Positions 36,001 to 50,844 of a stretch of DNA of 64,000 nt are shown here, piece after piece (the stretch's first letter is position 1; each line of letters starts with the position of its first letter). Location of the stretch: NCBI RefSeq assembly GCF_024713945.1, contig NC_134677.1, positions 5,459,001 through 5,523,000 on the forward strand, in the 5' to 3' direction. The position numbers and the translations under genes were made by a program. Below the pieces are notes generated by a model, which saw only the letters and a program-made list of their open reading frames with translations, had not been told where the DNA came from and ran no database searches. The stretch comes from Dermatophagoides farinae. Taxonomy: Eukaryota > Arthropoda > Arachnida > Sarcoptiformes > Pyroglyphidae.

Positions 36001-36627
36001 CCAGAAGAAAAAACAAAATATCAAAATACCTACAAGTTAAATACACTTTGAACAACGGCTCTACTTTTCAAAATATATTGAATATCATCAACTTGGTGAT
36101 GATAATCATCATTCAATTGGCTAACTAACCAACTTGATCATTATAATCATCATCAATTTTAAAGCAATGTCGTGACCTACGGCACAATTTTTCACATAAA
36201 CACAAAAATTCAAAGGGCTAGTCTTGTCTTGTTTTTTTTTGAAATAATCTAGATCATCATCTACAAACTCAAATAATGTCATCATCACCGTCAACAACAA
36301 CAACAAAAACTACAGCAAAACCATCAACAATACCGACGATAAGCAAACATCCGGCCATGTGTTTCGGCAGATCATCGACATAGTTTCCATGACGACGGAC
36401 ACTGGCAGCATCAAACATCATGTTTTTTCCGTCAACAATCATCATCACCAGTAAATAATGAGATTCGGCATTATGATGATTATGATTATTTCAATGCTAA
36501 ACAATCAACAAACAAAATACAAATCAAAAAATTCAATTTGAAACGTCGAAACAACAAAATAAATGATTGCTCAACAACAAAAAATGATAACACCTTTAAT
36601 AGTAGTAAAAAGCTGCCATCATCACTA
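33021..36627. other. Intergenic DNA upstream of bark
   Basis: AT-rich spacer with a poly(A) signal for B9D1 (33056), a CACCTAGGTG palindrome (34847..34856) and a TG run (35332..35349). From 36343 onward the bark frame is already open without an ATG, so the right end may be coding or 5' UTR exon. Confidence 0.5.
34847..34856. promoter_or_regulatory. CACCTAGGTG palindrome, two opposed CACCT sites
   Basis: This perfect 10-bp palindrome consists of two CACCT half sites, the core bound by ZEB/zfh1- and Snail-type zinc-finger repressors. It lies about 1.8 kb upstream of the first bark ATG. Function is inferred only. Confidence 0.25.
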
Positions 36628-39600
36628 ATGAACACCGTTAAAAAGACGAATACAGTACCTCAAACAGCAATACCTCAATTATTTTTGCCATCACAATCAT
36701 CAGCATCAACTTTACGGTCGTCCAGGAGATGCGGCAACAACAATCCAATATCATCTCAACATTATAATCTGAGTAATTGTCCAGATCATGATTCTTTTGT
36801 CACCACCACGACCACCCACGCCTCAATTATTATAGAAACAATATCCAACAAAAATGATGATAATAATCATAGATTAGATAAATTTGTTAGTAAAAAGCTA
36901 AAAAATCGACAAAAGTCAACAACAAATATAATGAAACAAGTGCATGAATTTCAATCAAAATCAAATTTTTTCAATTTACAATCCATACGCAGCCAAAATC
37001 ATTATCCGTCAATAGATCGTAAGATTTATATGGATTCTCAACAAAAGTTTTGTAAAATTTTACATCATTCATCAATAAAAAAGTTGAATATGACTGACAA
37101 ACAAATTTTCAATCATAGTCATGAAAATACAATAATGAGTGCGCCAAGTGTAAAATTAAAACATTGCTATTGCAGCTATGTTTTTGAAAATAACTTAAAC
37201 AATACAACGTATTCACATTGGCTACGCCAACCACAACAATGTATTTTATCAAAATTATTCTTCATCTCCATATTATTATTATTATCATCAACACAATTCT
37301 TAAATATAATTATACCTGTGATCTCAGCCCAATCTCTTCAACAACAATCATCAAAACATTATTCTCGACATTATCCACCATATGTGATTGAATCACAATC
37401 TCAACAACAAAATCAAAATCAAAATCAACCATCATCTTTTAATCAAAGACAAGGAAGGATAAATGATTATGATGATCAAAATAAATTATCTTCAACATTT
37501 GATGGTGGTGAAATATTTGGTCAAAAAATTTTAGCCAAACAATCATCATACCGTCATGATGATTATACTACTGCTAAAAATCAAAAAGCTGATTATGAAA
37601 TACGATCCAACATTCTTATACATCAAAATAGTCATTTGATCATCGAACCAGGTGTACGATTAGCATTTTCACCCGGTATCGGTATCATTGTTCATGGATC
37701 ATTGAATGCAACGGTAAGTGTGACTATCATCACCTTCATTGCTATCATCATCGTAATTATTGAACTAGGTCAATTTTTTTTACAAAAAGTTATGAATGAA
37801 AATATCATAATCCATAATGATAATCATTTTGGAACACACATACATGGGCATTTAATTTATGGCTGAATGACAATCAATCCTTGATTTTTCTATTATGCAA
37901 ATCAATTCAAACATCAAACATTCAATCGAATTACTTTCTCACGAAAAAAGAAAAGAGAAAAAATCCCATTAAAATTGATTATCATTCATTTTCAGGGCGT
38001 GTGATGCATGTTATGCTTGCTTTTTAAGTTCGTGTGTAAGACACAAGACATTATTTATCAAAAAAAACAATCAATTTGAAAAAATGAATAGAAAACATGT
38101 AATCATTGTTATCCACTTGTAATATCTCTATAATATTATTATTTACCTAACCCAATAAGAGCAACAAAAAATTTCTAATATTTGCCTAATATATACATAA
38201 ATAAACCCTGGCGAATAAATAAATAAACAGATAGTGATTGTGTTTGATAAACGTAAAACCGGAATCGATTGATCGATTGATAAAGACGGATTGCTTAATA
38301 TCATGATCGTGCATCATGGCTTTGATTATTGATTATTATGAGGAAAATAAATCCAAAAAGATCGAAATATTTTATGATCATCAAAAACATATGTCCTGTG
38401 TATATGTTATTTTCGTTTCAATCAACAAAACATTTTTTGTTTTCCATTTTTCATTGATGATTCATCATTTTAATCATCAGGATAAAAATTCATATATGAA
38501 TTGGTGACAGAAAGAAAAAAAAATAATAAAAAATCACGTACACAAACAAAAAAAAAGTATTATGACTAACGGCAATATTTCTATTATATACATCTTTCTA
38601 ACTGTAAAATCTATGTATATGCAATAGCTAGTTACCTGTTGCTGTTATTGCTATCCATAGCAACAAACCAATGACAACAGTGAATCCAAACATATAATGG
38701 CAAGAAATGAAAAAAAAACAAAAAAAACTTGATTTATCAAAAATTCAATACAAACATGCATACAGGAACATCATATAAAAAATGAAAATAATATACATCT
38801 GTGTATGGAATAAATATTATTATTATTATTATTGAAAAAGGGGTAAAAATATCACCATCAATTGGTGGATTGCAACAATGCAATGATAATGTTGATGATG
38901 ACTAATGCTAGAAAAACGTGCAAAAATGAACAAGGATGGATATATAAGGACATATGTAAGATTACACTTTCACATCCATCCATCCATCCATTCATTCTAT
39001 TCAATGATGTTTGATGATGAGAAATCTATTCAAGCTGAAAATCCATTATTATTACGGCCACCACCTGAACACTATGTTTTTTTTTCTTTCTTCATTCCCT
39101 TTTCTCACCTATTCAATTTTGATGCTATATTCAAATAAATGAAAAAAAAATAATGTTAGATTTATATAATAACAATAATAATAATAATACTAATATTATG
39201 ACACATGACACATTATCATTGTGGTAATATTGATGATTGAAACCTGTTTTCATTTGTAATTCAATGTATTATTATATCAAGGTATATCAAATATATCGAA
39301 AGTTTTTCAGTTTTGTTTATCATCATGAAGTAAAATGAAGAAAAAAATGTTTCATTCAACCAGAAAAAAAATTTATTTATGTGTATTCGAGTGTAAGTCT
39401 TATTATTCCCATTTTTTATCTCATCAAGAATGTGGGACAAAAAAAAATTGTCTTTTGACATTACTGCAAATAAAGAAATTCATTTATTGCATTTAATGGT
39501 CTTATGAGTTGAAATTTTTTTTTATTCTAGAGCTATATTCATTTGAAATCTTACAATAGGGAAAATGTATAAATCAACAGAATAACAATTGTTCAAAATC

Positions 39601-42600
39601 AAATACACCGCTACTTTGGTTAATGATGATGACAATTAGTTTCGATCCCCTACAAACTGTATTATTAAATTTCATAATGTCCTTAATCGAGATATAACTG
39701 TATTCAAATGCGAACTGAATTGGAAAAATTAATTAGCATAAAAATTTAAAATTACAAAAATCTCATCTTATATTCTATTTTGGGGGTTTTTCGGACACAA
39801 CTTGTTTCAATTCAGTTCAACTAAATGAAGCATTATTTTCTTTTGTCAACTCTTAATCTTGATGGCAAAATTGGTCAACGATTTTTCTTAACTGTGTTAA
39901 CATCACCATCGTAATGACCGGTAATCGTCATCATCATTATAATGAAAGCTACAGTCGCTATAAGTAATGGTCAACGAAATAAAATAAAAAAAATAATGCT
40001 AGTAAAACTTGCTTTAGCCAAAAAAAAATAGGATATCTTAGAAAAAACGGTGATGTCAATTAATAACAAAAACATGCAGTTGTTTTGTTTGACAAAATTC
40101 GTTTGTTTGACTCATAGATAGCTAGATAGATAAAATAGAGACAATTCAAAAGACGATTGTTTTTTTTGATATGTTGATTGAATAAACTTGGATTCTAACT
40201 CAAATTCCATCGAGTGTGACGACGAAAATAGATGTAATCTTTACATTGCATAGCAAAAAAAAAAAAAAAAAAAATATGAATGACAACACCTTTTTCAAAC
40301 ATGAAAATCCTGTCTATTTATTATTGAATTTATTCAGTTGTATCATTTGAACAAAATTGAAAAAATTAATATGAATTGAAAATTTTAAAAAAATACTACT
40401 AATCGATTGTTAGAACTTAACGATTTGATATCACAAACAAGAGGATGACATTGAATGAAAAAAATCATTAAGAAAATCATAAATCATTAAGAAAACATGT
40501 AACAATTAAAAATGATTGAAAAAACCAAGCGAGTGTGTGAATCCTACTACGATGATAGCATTGATGAAATTGACAATAAAAATGAATGAAATTGATTAAT
40601 TGCTGACTGATTTTAATCTCTTACCTAACACAAATATATAGGGCACAAGCACATCAAAAATAATACTTACAATAAGTAATGGGGCAACAAAGTTACCAAT
40701 GATCAATGCCGAAGGTATTCATCATCAAAAACCATTATGGCCCAATATACGATTAGTCGATGGTCAACGTGTGGAACAAGGACGGCTACAATTAAAATAT
40801 AAAGGCCATTGGCATTCAGTTTGTACAAATTCCCGTAATTGGACACGAAACGATGTTGAAGTTGTATGTCATCAACTTGGATTTACTGGTGGTCATTGGT
40901 TTCGATGGTTTAAGCGTAATAATGATAGTCGACAATTTATGTTAGAAAATCCTGGATGCCATGGTAATGAACCGACCGTCCAAGATTGCCAAAATTGGTC
41001 GCAAAGACGTATCGGCAGTGGTGTTTGTGATTTTCACCAAGACATTGGCATCAGGTATTTTCTGTCATTTAATCAAAATATTGATTAATTGTTTTTCATT
41101 TTTGACAGCTGTGATAATAACCAAGATTCTCGAAATCATTGGCGTGGTATTGAATTCATAAATTCTGACTCGCGTGTAACATCGATTATGTCAAACAAAA
41201 TGGATTCACGTAGATCCAATTCGGCCATCGAACATGTAATCATTGAATATGCAGGCCAACAATCAGATGGGAAATTACTGCCAGCATTATCATCCATCGG
41301 CAGTGTTCCGCCACATATCAATCATCTTGCCATTTATCGTTCAGCATATACAGCATTAAATATTACGGATCCAATCAATGGATTTGAGATCATGAATTCA
41401 AAATTCATAGAAAATCGTGCCTATGGTGTTTATGTTAATACTTCAACTGGTCGAGTTCATTTATCGAGTGTCGAAATTGAAGACAATGGAGCCGATGGTG
41501 TTCGTTTTGTTCATTTCGATAAAACAGACTATTCATCAGATAATTTCTGTGAAACACCAAATCTAGGAACCAGCCAAGTGTTTCCGATCAAATACACGTA
41601 TCGACAATCAGCTTCAAAAGCACCTACAGAAGAATGTTGCCAAGAGTTCTATTCCAAAGATTGGGAAGGTCAACGGATAACGGTTCATTTTCCATTACTA
41701 ATGAGTGGTGTTGAAGATTATGGCGCATTAAATGAATATTTAGTACAACCATATATACCACATGTTGGCCGTGAAGGATCCATTTATATTATTGATGGTC
41801 ATTCTGGACGGATTATCGCCGATTTTTTTATCCGCAATAATACAAAAATACAAAGTGTTTCATCAATCATTGGAAATGGTCCATTACGAATTTGTTATCG
41901 TCCAGCACATTATCGCCGAGTATTGTTCACCATACAGGTTGTTGTCGATTATGGTAGAGAATATGATGTTACCGTATCAAATAGTCGTATTGTGGCCAAC
42001 AATGGTCGTGGATTATGGTTTCAAGATCTACGCAGTGGAGCCGTTGTGAATCGTACATTAATTTCCAATCATGATTATGTGGCCGGTTTGAATATAGACC
42101 GTGGTGTTGGCACAATAATTGTTAATAATAGTATCATTAGCAATAATATTGCTGATGGTGTCAACATTACGAACGGTGGTGGATATCTTCATATTGATAG
42201 AACCGAAATCGTTAACAATACAGGCCGTGGAATTGCCGTATGGTTTAATGAATCCATTAATCTTGGAGCATTCAATTATAGCTCACATGTTACCAGATGT
42301 TCCGTGTCTAATAATCAGATTGGCCTTTTGATTTTTAGTGGTTGTCATTTTTCATCAACTTTATGGCATCAAGGTGCATATTGGAATATTAGTCTTAATG
42401 ACTTTTTTGATCAACGCGAACAAGGCCTACTATATCATTCATGCATTCCAAGACCCAGAATATTGAAAATGCAATTGAAACCATTGGTGACCAATATATC
42501 CATCGGTCATAATCGTTTCTTATCAAACGAATTACATGCAATACATGTGGCACCCTTATTTTTCACTAAATTGAACATTGCCCATAACGAATTTAGTGGA

Positions 42601-45600
42601 CATAAAAAAGCAGTCCTATATATAAATTCTCAGGATCATTTTTGTGTACAACAATTTGTTGAAGATGCCGAACGTTTTCCATTTTCTTTCTTCAATGGCA
42701 ATGCAAACAATAACGATGGTGGACATACATTGATGAATCAACGAAGTTTAGCACTAGATTTATGGCCAACTGTCGTTCGCATAAGAAATAATAATTTTCA
42801 CAATAATCGTGGCTATTATGTTGCCAGCATCGGTTTATTAGAACCAGAATCATCAATTAACGTGAATTTTAGTTCATTATCTCAAAAAATATTGTTCACT
42901 CGAAACATTCTACATGATAATATTATCCGTGAACCATTTGAAAATCTAAATTCACGTTCACGTGTTGCAGCGGTTCTATGTGTCACTTCAAGTAATGTTC
43001 TCATATGGCGAAATGAATTCATTAATCCAAGTTCCAAGTATGAATTAGGAGTTCACTTAGGCGTTCAATATCGACTTGTGAATGCTTCGCTCAACTATTG
43101 GGGAACATCAAGTTCATCTATCTCGATGCGTATGAATTTTGGTGAATACCACGCTGATAAACATCTTGATTCAGCTGCAGAAGTTTATGAGAGGATTTTC
43201 GATCGAAAAAATCGCTACAACTTGGCTCAGGTTGAATTTCTTCCATATATATTGATACCGAATGCATTGGAATCGGATCGTAGTGCATTGTCGTTGATCA
43301 ATGATCGTGAAAAAATTTTGCAATTTTTTCATGGAAATCCAACTGGTGAAATCGGTGGTCAAGTAAAAGGCCAAGTTAATTTACGATCAGGAAAATATTT
43401 TGTCAAACATGATATTTACATTAGTCCCGAAGGCGAATTGGTTTTGAATCCGGGGACCGTGTTACACTTTGATCAATCTGTTGGAATATTCGTTCAAGGG
43501 AAATTTAAAGCAAAAGGACACAAAAAGTCAGACATCAAATTTTTGTTGGCCTCACACAAATCAAGCAATTATCGTTCGAAAAGAAATGTAACACTTCCGA
43601 TTGAGGTGGACAGTGTCATCAATTCAACAATGGCAAAATTTAACAATCGAAGTATAGCTGCGTTAGACCAAAAATCCCCTGTGTCATTCAAATTAAAACA
43701 GACATCTTATTCTAGCCAAAATATAAGACTATCGAATGGTACTGAAGGTCTGTTGGAAGTGAAAATCGGTAACGATTGGGGCACGGTTTGTGGCTATAAT
43801 TTTGATATTGAAGATGCTTCTGTGGCTTGTCACCAATTGGGACTAGTTCTTAATGAACGGGATTGGCGTCTTGAAAAATCGGAATTCTGGAATTCGAAAA
43901 ATTCTCGTATCATTTTGTTGACCAATGTTCAATGTACACATCTCGATACTGATTTGACTAAATGTAAAGCTGAACGAATGAGTAACAATGATTTTGAAGG
44001 TGGTTGGTGTCCAAAAGGTGAAGTAGGCATACGATGTTTTCCAGAAGCTTGGGCTGGAATTCGTTTCGGTATGCTCACACAGGAAGTAATTCTCGAACAT
44101 ATTACGGTGGAAAAAGCTGGTCTTATTGATTACCGTACCAGAAAATTCGGACCGGCGCTACAATTTGATTTCAATCGATTTGCTATTAGAGATTCAATTA
44201 TAACATCAAATATTGATTCTGGAGTTGGCATTTTGTGGAATGATGTGATCAGTGAACCTAATGATGATCGATTATTAACGATTATCGACACAAAAATAAT
44301 GGGAAATCTAAATCATGGTATTGTGACCAGTACACAGGGAATTCGAATCGAAAATTGTTTAATTGCCGATAATAAAGTTTCCGGATTTCATTATGAGCCC
44401 AATTTTAGCCGTGAAAAACAAGAAGAATTAGCGTCATGGATTGTGAAGCAACCAATCCATAATAGAAAAACATCGGTTTTCATAATCATACCCGGTGAAA
44501 CGGCCTCAGATCAATCAATATATCTGGGTGATATTGGTCGACAAGTTTATGTTTATGTGCCACGACGACCGACACCGATATCGAAACCTTTCCATCTATT
44601 GATACGAACCGATCCCGGTAAACGTATCGGTGTGATGGCCATAAGTCCAATATTTTTGACAAGATCATCGGAATCATTAAGACTTTATTCGCCATTGATA
44701 GATAGTATACATGCTTCAAAAATGATGTGGGATATACGTCGCAATCTTACCACATTTCCATTCATATATCCAGGCTATCGTCTCATGTTAGAATATTCTA
44801 CTGGGGAATTACCTTACGGTGGCATTCTATTGTTGTTCACACCAAAACAATATCTTCGAAATATACCGGGTGAGCCCAGTTTTGTCGAAAAAAGTCTTCA
44901 AGAACAACGTGAAATGAATACAATGATATTAGTAAATAATGAATTCATTGAAAATGGAAAAGGAATTTCAAGTGCACATTGTTCAATGAACATTGATTTG
45001 AATGGAAACTATTGTAAACGATATGGAAATGAAACGATAATTGTAAGAAACAATTTAATAACGAAAAGCAAAGGAGCCGGGTTGTTTGTCAATTCATTTG
45101 CCTATTCATCAATGATACCATATTCATTATTGGTGAATATGATTGAATTCAATGAAATGCCACAACAAGAATATGACATTACATATGCTTCATCTGTAAT
45201 TGCCGAAATCAATTATACATTGATTGAGAATCGTTTTGTCGAAAATGCCGAATATGGCTCTATCGTTTTATATGACCATTCTTTATATGCAAACAGTGAT
45301 ATGCAACAAGTTACGGTTCAATCGATGCCTGGTTTTGTTTTATCTAATGCAATCGGCGCCAACTATCCATCCAATACTAATCTTTTCCATTGGAATATTC
45401 ACCACTGTACACTAGAAGGTAATAAAAACGGTGGAGTAGATCTCAAACTACCATATACGTGGCTATATAATGAAAATTTTACGCATACTGTTGTGGTTGA
45501 AGATTCAAACTTTTTGAAAAATCAAAATTTCGAATTTGTCATTGGTGGTCATTATGCAAGAGTGAATATTACACGGAATAAATTTCTAGATAATCAATGC

Positions 45601-48600
45601 AAAATTGGTCTTGTATCGATTCTTGGAATGGAAAAATTAACACGAGTTGTTCAAAATGAAATGAACGATAATTATGTTCAACGATATGTGATTGAAATGA
45701 ACATGGAAAGTCATGCAGATAAATTTGGTACTGTTACGGCCATGATAAATCGAAATAAGATTCGAAATAATCGTTTTTCCGGTGCAGCTATACAATTTAC
45801 GAATGCAGAAGAAATGAGCAATGCATATACGCCAGAAACATATGCCATTGCAATTCGTGGACTACAACAAGTTAATGTTACGCGTAATATTCTAACCAAT
45901 CGAAATCTTCAATTCGAATTATTGGCCGGTGTTAAAGCTGGATCAATACATAATGAATTAAATGCAAGAGAAAATTTCTGGGGAATTGGTTTTGACCCGC
46001 AAACAATCCGGGAACGGATATTCGACTTTGATGATTGGAATAGTTTTTCGACAACGATATTCTCACCATGGTTGTCTAATGATCATAGTGATGCTTCTTT
46101 AGTTCATGATCAATCTACAATAGATGCTTTAAGCCAATCATCATTAATACCACAGTTATTAGGTGGCCGATTAAATCAATCATTAGTGTTACATGCACGT
46201 GACCGTCCTTATGTGGTACAGACAGATTTAACAATTATGCCGGACACCACTTTAACTATAAGACCAGGTGTCGAAATTGAATTCTATCCATCCGTTGGAA
46301 TATTAGTTCTTGGAGATTTGAACGCCATAGGGATTGAAAACAAACCGATTTTATTTCGACCGATAACACGAAATTCAAACCATTCGAATATTTTACAACC
46401 GAAAATGATGAATTCATGGACAGAACGATCGAAAAGTTATGGCCGAAAACGACAGATTCCAATGACAGAACAATTAGTGTATAGTAAAAGTGATCATGGT
46501 GGTGTACGACTTTGTCTAACGGAAACCTGTGATCCTGAAACCGAAATAAAAGCAGAAGAGAAGATGAAACATCAGCTTTCATGGTTTGCCGATTCAGGTT
46601 ATCCGAAATTGGCAAGCAATGACCGGAGACGTCATGGATTCATGGAAATCTACAACCTAACAACATTACAATGGACACCTATTTGTGATCCCAGATTCAC
46701 TGAACGTGATGCACAAGTTGTATGTCGACAATTGGGTTTTTCCACACTGAATGTATTTGTACGGCGTGCTTCTCGATCAGATATGGATCCAACATTGATA
46801 ACAAGAGTCTCTGAATGGCCTGAATCATTGGAATGTAAAGGATCCGAATCAAATTTAGCCGAGTGTGATTTACGTACATTTTCTAAAGATAGCTATGATC
46901 GAAAATCAACCTTATTCGAAAATGCACCACTTTATCATTCTAAACTTTTATCAACGAATTTTTATCGTAAAACTCATCAAAATCAAATTGTTGATAATCA
47001 AACTCAAGAACTGCTTTTCTACATGAATGATGATTGGCGATCACTGGAGGAACGATCATTAATTCAAAGTACGGCATGTCGTCACGATGGTGATGAATTT
47101 GTCTATATATTTTGTGGTGAAGATAATAACAGATTTAACAAGGATGATAGTCAATTGTTTGAACATTGGGGAGGCATACGATTTGCTTTGCCTGAATTTG
47201 AAGAAGACGATTCTAAGAAATTTTTGGCTAATAATAATAACAATAATCGAAAACAATTTCAGAAAAGTGCTATGCATTATGTCAATATTATTGGTGCTGG
47301 TGTATTGCATGGAGAAAAAAACGCGGCAGTACAAATGATACAACGTTCAATACCGTTGGAGTTTGTGACAATACAAAACAGTGCCTATCATGCTGTAGAA
47401 ACTTTAGCACCACCAGAATCTCTAAAAATACATCGTCTTCGAGCTGAGAATAATTTGGGTGCCGGACTAAATCTATTGTTATCGGGCACCTCAACATCGG
47501 AAAGTTCACGCGTTCCTTATGAACCGATTACAGATGGATCAGTATTTACCGTACCATATAACGCATTTTCAATGGTAGATATTTGTGATGCAAGAAAACA
47601 ATTGCGTGTTAAAGAAAAAATAATTGTTTATTATAAATATGATAATCGTCCAGTTGATTGTGTCAAAATATTTACCAGCGCTAATCCATTGAAAAACATT
47701 GGTATAAGATTTTTACAATTAAATCTATGGAGTAAATTTACTGAAACGGCCGGTAAAGTGAATACATTTGAAGAGGATTATATTCAAGGCAAGAAATTTG
47801 CCTATCAAACCGAAGATATATTTCACAATAAAATCCATGAGCTCATTGATGAAACAACCGATTCATATGTGGATGCATCATTGATCACTTCTATGTCTGA
47901 TTCGATCATGATTTGGGATGGCGATATTTTCAACGAAACAACTAGACATTTGATTGGTGAAGTTTACAGTGATTCTACACAAGAATTTTTAAAACGCACA
48001 TCGATAAATTCACTATGGCCAAAAACATTATCTAGACAACGTCGTTATACTACATCAACACGACGGCCACCATTAACAACGAATGGTCCAGAATCATCCG
48101 CAAAGAACATACTTTATAAATCCACTGGTTTTTCAATGAGTCTACAGCTACATGTATCAGGCGCATCTGGTCGTTATGGTTTCATAGCCGAAGTGACAAC
48201 ATTACCCAGTGCTTATCATGATGAACGAGATATACAGCATAACATTACATTTTCAGATATCAATGATAATAATGCCGGTGCATTATTGTATCAGAGCGTT
48301 GGTGAAAGTGTGCCACAATTAGCTCTGTTGAATAATATGTTTAAACGAAATTGCCGAAATCTATGGGGCAATTTTAGCACATGTGAAGGACAGACCATCG
48401 ATCTTAAGATACAGAATTCTCCGCATCTATACTTTCAAAATAATTTGATAACTGATAATCGTGCAGGTGGCCTAAAAATATCTGCTACTTCATTTACTGC
48501 TGTTTCGGCACTCAACGCACATCTGATCAACAATTTATTTGCCGATAATTATCAGAAAGAAGCCCTTTATTTTGAAGGTGCTAATAGTTATCAGAAAGTT

Positions 48601-50844
48601 GATGTGGATAGAAATTATTTTAGCCGAAATCGATCACCACATCGATCAAACATGGTGTTCGGACGTGCAATCGTCGAGTTTCATGAGAATGTAATAATTA
48701 ATAATTATGGTGACAATCAATTGTTTATGGCCGGATTTGCTCATGCACAATCATCATCAAAACTTCAACGATGTACAAAGAATTTTTTCTACAATAATCA
48801 TGCCAAAAATGAACGTGGTGAACAGAGTACAATCATTGTTAGCACCATTGGTCAGATTTATAGTGACAATTATTTAGTAAATCCAGATAATGATTTTGAA
48901 TTATCTACACGAAATCGAACAATCATAAATGCAGCAACGTATTCACTCAAACAAAATCTGATCGAACCAACATCATTTGCCGCTGTATTGGCATCAGCAA
49001 TTGTACAAGCTCCTTATAATTGGTGGGGTTTCAATGAAACCAGTGCTATTGAAGCTCGTATTCGTGATTCACGTGATTCATTTTATCTCATACCGGTACA
49101 ATTTGAACCGTTCTATTCTGGAAATTGGTCAGTACTAAGTGGTTCATGCTATGGTGGTTATCAGAAAATTGCCGACACTTGTTTTGTTTATGTCGGTGGT
49201 CGTATGACCTATGATCTAGCACGGAAATTCTGTGGTAAAGATAATTCATCGATGCCATTCATACGAGCATCAAATCAAGAAGAATTGATGCATTATATTT
49301 ATCTACAACAGCCATTGTTTAATCGTCGTCGTCATCCAGTATGGGTTCAATCTTTTGATGTACCCATTGGTTCATGTTCAGTACTAATCGATGGCCATGT
49401 CCGTGTACATGATTGTAATGATGAGCTGCCATTTTTATGCGAACGAGATCCAGAGATTGGAATCAGTACGGCAACATTAGATTATTGGTATCAAGAACCA
49501 TTAGGAATGGCTGTTATTGGCATATCTTTCTTAACAATGCTTCTTACGATGGCTTGTATTTGTTGTTGGATTTGTAAATCTCGTCATAGACATTTGGAGA
49601 AATTAGAACGCCGTAATTCAATTCGTGCTTCAATAAGATCAAGTCGATCGTTGGCTTCTATGAGTGCATTGAATGATAGTCAATATTTCACGAATAGAAA
49701 ATTATTGTCCGAATCGAATCCAAATGTAAATGGATCCATTAATGGTTCAATCAATCCATCATATCGACCTATTCCTTTGCATAGTGCTAGTGGCCATCAG
49801 CGGCAATCACAATCGATGCAACAGGATCATTATGGGGAATCATTGTCATCAACATTTCCCATATATACAAGCGATCATAATGAACGTCTTGTATTGGCAC
49901 AAAAACGTTATGATGATGCCTTCAAATATGGCCAAAACTCCCGAACATCGAATACGGATATAATGAGATCAGCCAATTTACAGCAACCTACGTTCGACAT
50001 GGTATATGATAATCGTGCATTTAAACAGGGACCAACTGATCAATCAACACCAATGATGTCACCACTATCATTCTCATCGAGAGAAGAACATCATAATCCT
50101 ACATTACGAACATGGACACCAGAAACGAATTCCACATTGGATTTCAAAGTTAAACCTGCATTAGATCCACAAGAATTATCACAATATACGGAATCATCTG
50201 AAGATCTACATAAACCACCACCATCTACATCATCATCGACTGCATCAGATTTACCATCGCCAACATCCGGACAATTATCAAATAGACCACGTTTTTATCA
50301 GCCTAGATTGCAACAATCCACCATGATGAAATCTCAACCAATACATCCTCCTCCACCACCACCAATTCGTCGTTTAATACAATCAAGAGATCAGAGAAAC
50401 GAAAATAGACAACGTCGTAGTATGGATCCGACAATGTTCTTACATCATGAAGATGAAGAGCCATCCATTTCACATGAAAATAAAGACATGCCTATGGAAA
50501 CAACATTCGATGGTGAACTATTAACATTCGATCATCATCAGAATGAGATTCATAATAGAAAAGAATTTAAAAAACCTATTTATCATCAAACAGATTTAGA
50601 TGGTGTGAATACAAATTATCATATGGGAGGTAGTCAGCCGTCATTGACGTATGGTTCATATGCACCATCAACCATCGAAAGTGAATCGAATAATCCTTAT
50701 CTAGAAACATCATTAGATAATGATTCATTTCATGGTAACAATTTTCCAGCCATTGCCAACTCTAAACACAATATATCATCTTCAACGAATGCTGCCACCA
50801 AAGCAAGATTATATGCCAGTCAACCATTAGAAACTTCTATGTAA
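36628..50844 (+). CDS. bark: Bark beetle / Anakonda tricellular junction protein
   Basis: Exons 36628..37713, 40642..41054 and 41109..50844 encode about 3,744 residues. Bark organises tricellular septate junctions in fly epithelia. Three modules repeat a PGV-F-P-VGI-V-G strand block (residues about 330-362, 1230-1270, 2190-2230). Each is followed by a scavenger-receptor Cys-rich domain (about 395-500, 1372-1478, 2344-2502) and parallel beta-helix repeats. A C-type lectin domain (about 3178-3281, CYGGYQK to LPFLCERD), one membrane helix (about 3300-3325) and a 420-residue tail follow. The tail has a proline run and the C-terminal class I PDZ-ligand pattern ETSM. RSKR (about 1323) and RQRR (about 2809) are possible furin sites. 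Exon 3 spans 9.7 kb. The start is uncertain: the hydrophobic signal segment lies at about residues 204-230, and a nearer ATG at 37135 or an upstream exon is possible. AATAAA at 51036. Confidence 0.93.
38815..38833. repeat. ATT trinucleotide microsatellite
   Basis: Six copies inside bark intron 1. Confidence 0.85.
40255..40274. repeat. Poly-A run, 20 bases
   Basis: The longest homopolymer noticed in the window, inside bark intron 1. Confidence 0.9.

Larger units (their letters stand above)
37714..40641 (+). other. Intron 1 of bark, 2.9 kb
   Basis: Bounded by ACG|GTAAGT and ATATATAG|GGC, phase 0. AT-rich, with an ATT microsatellite (38815..38833) and a 20-base poly-A run (40255..40274). No nested gene was seen. 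Confidence 0.75.
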
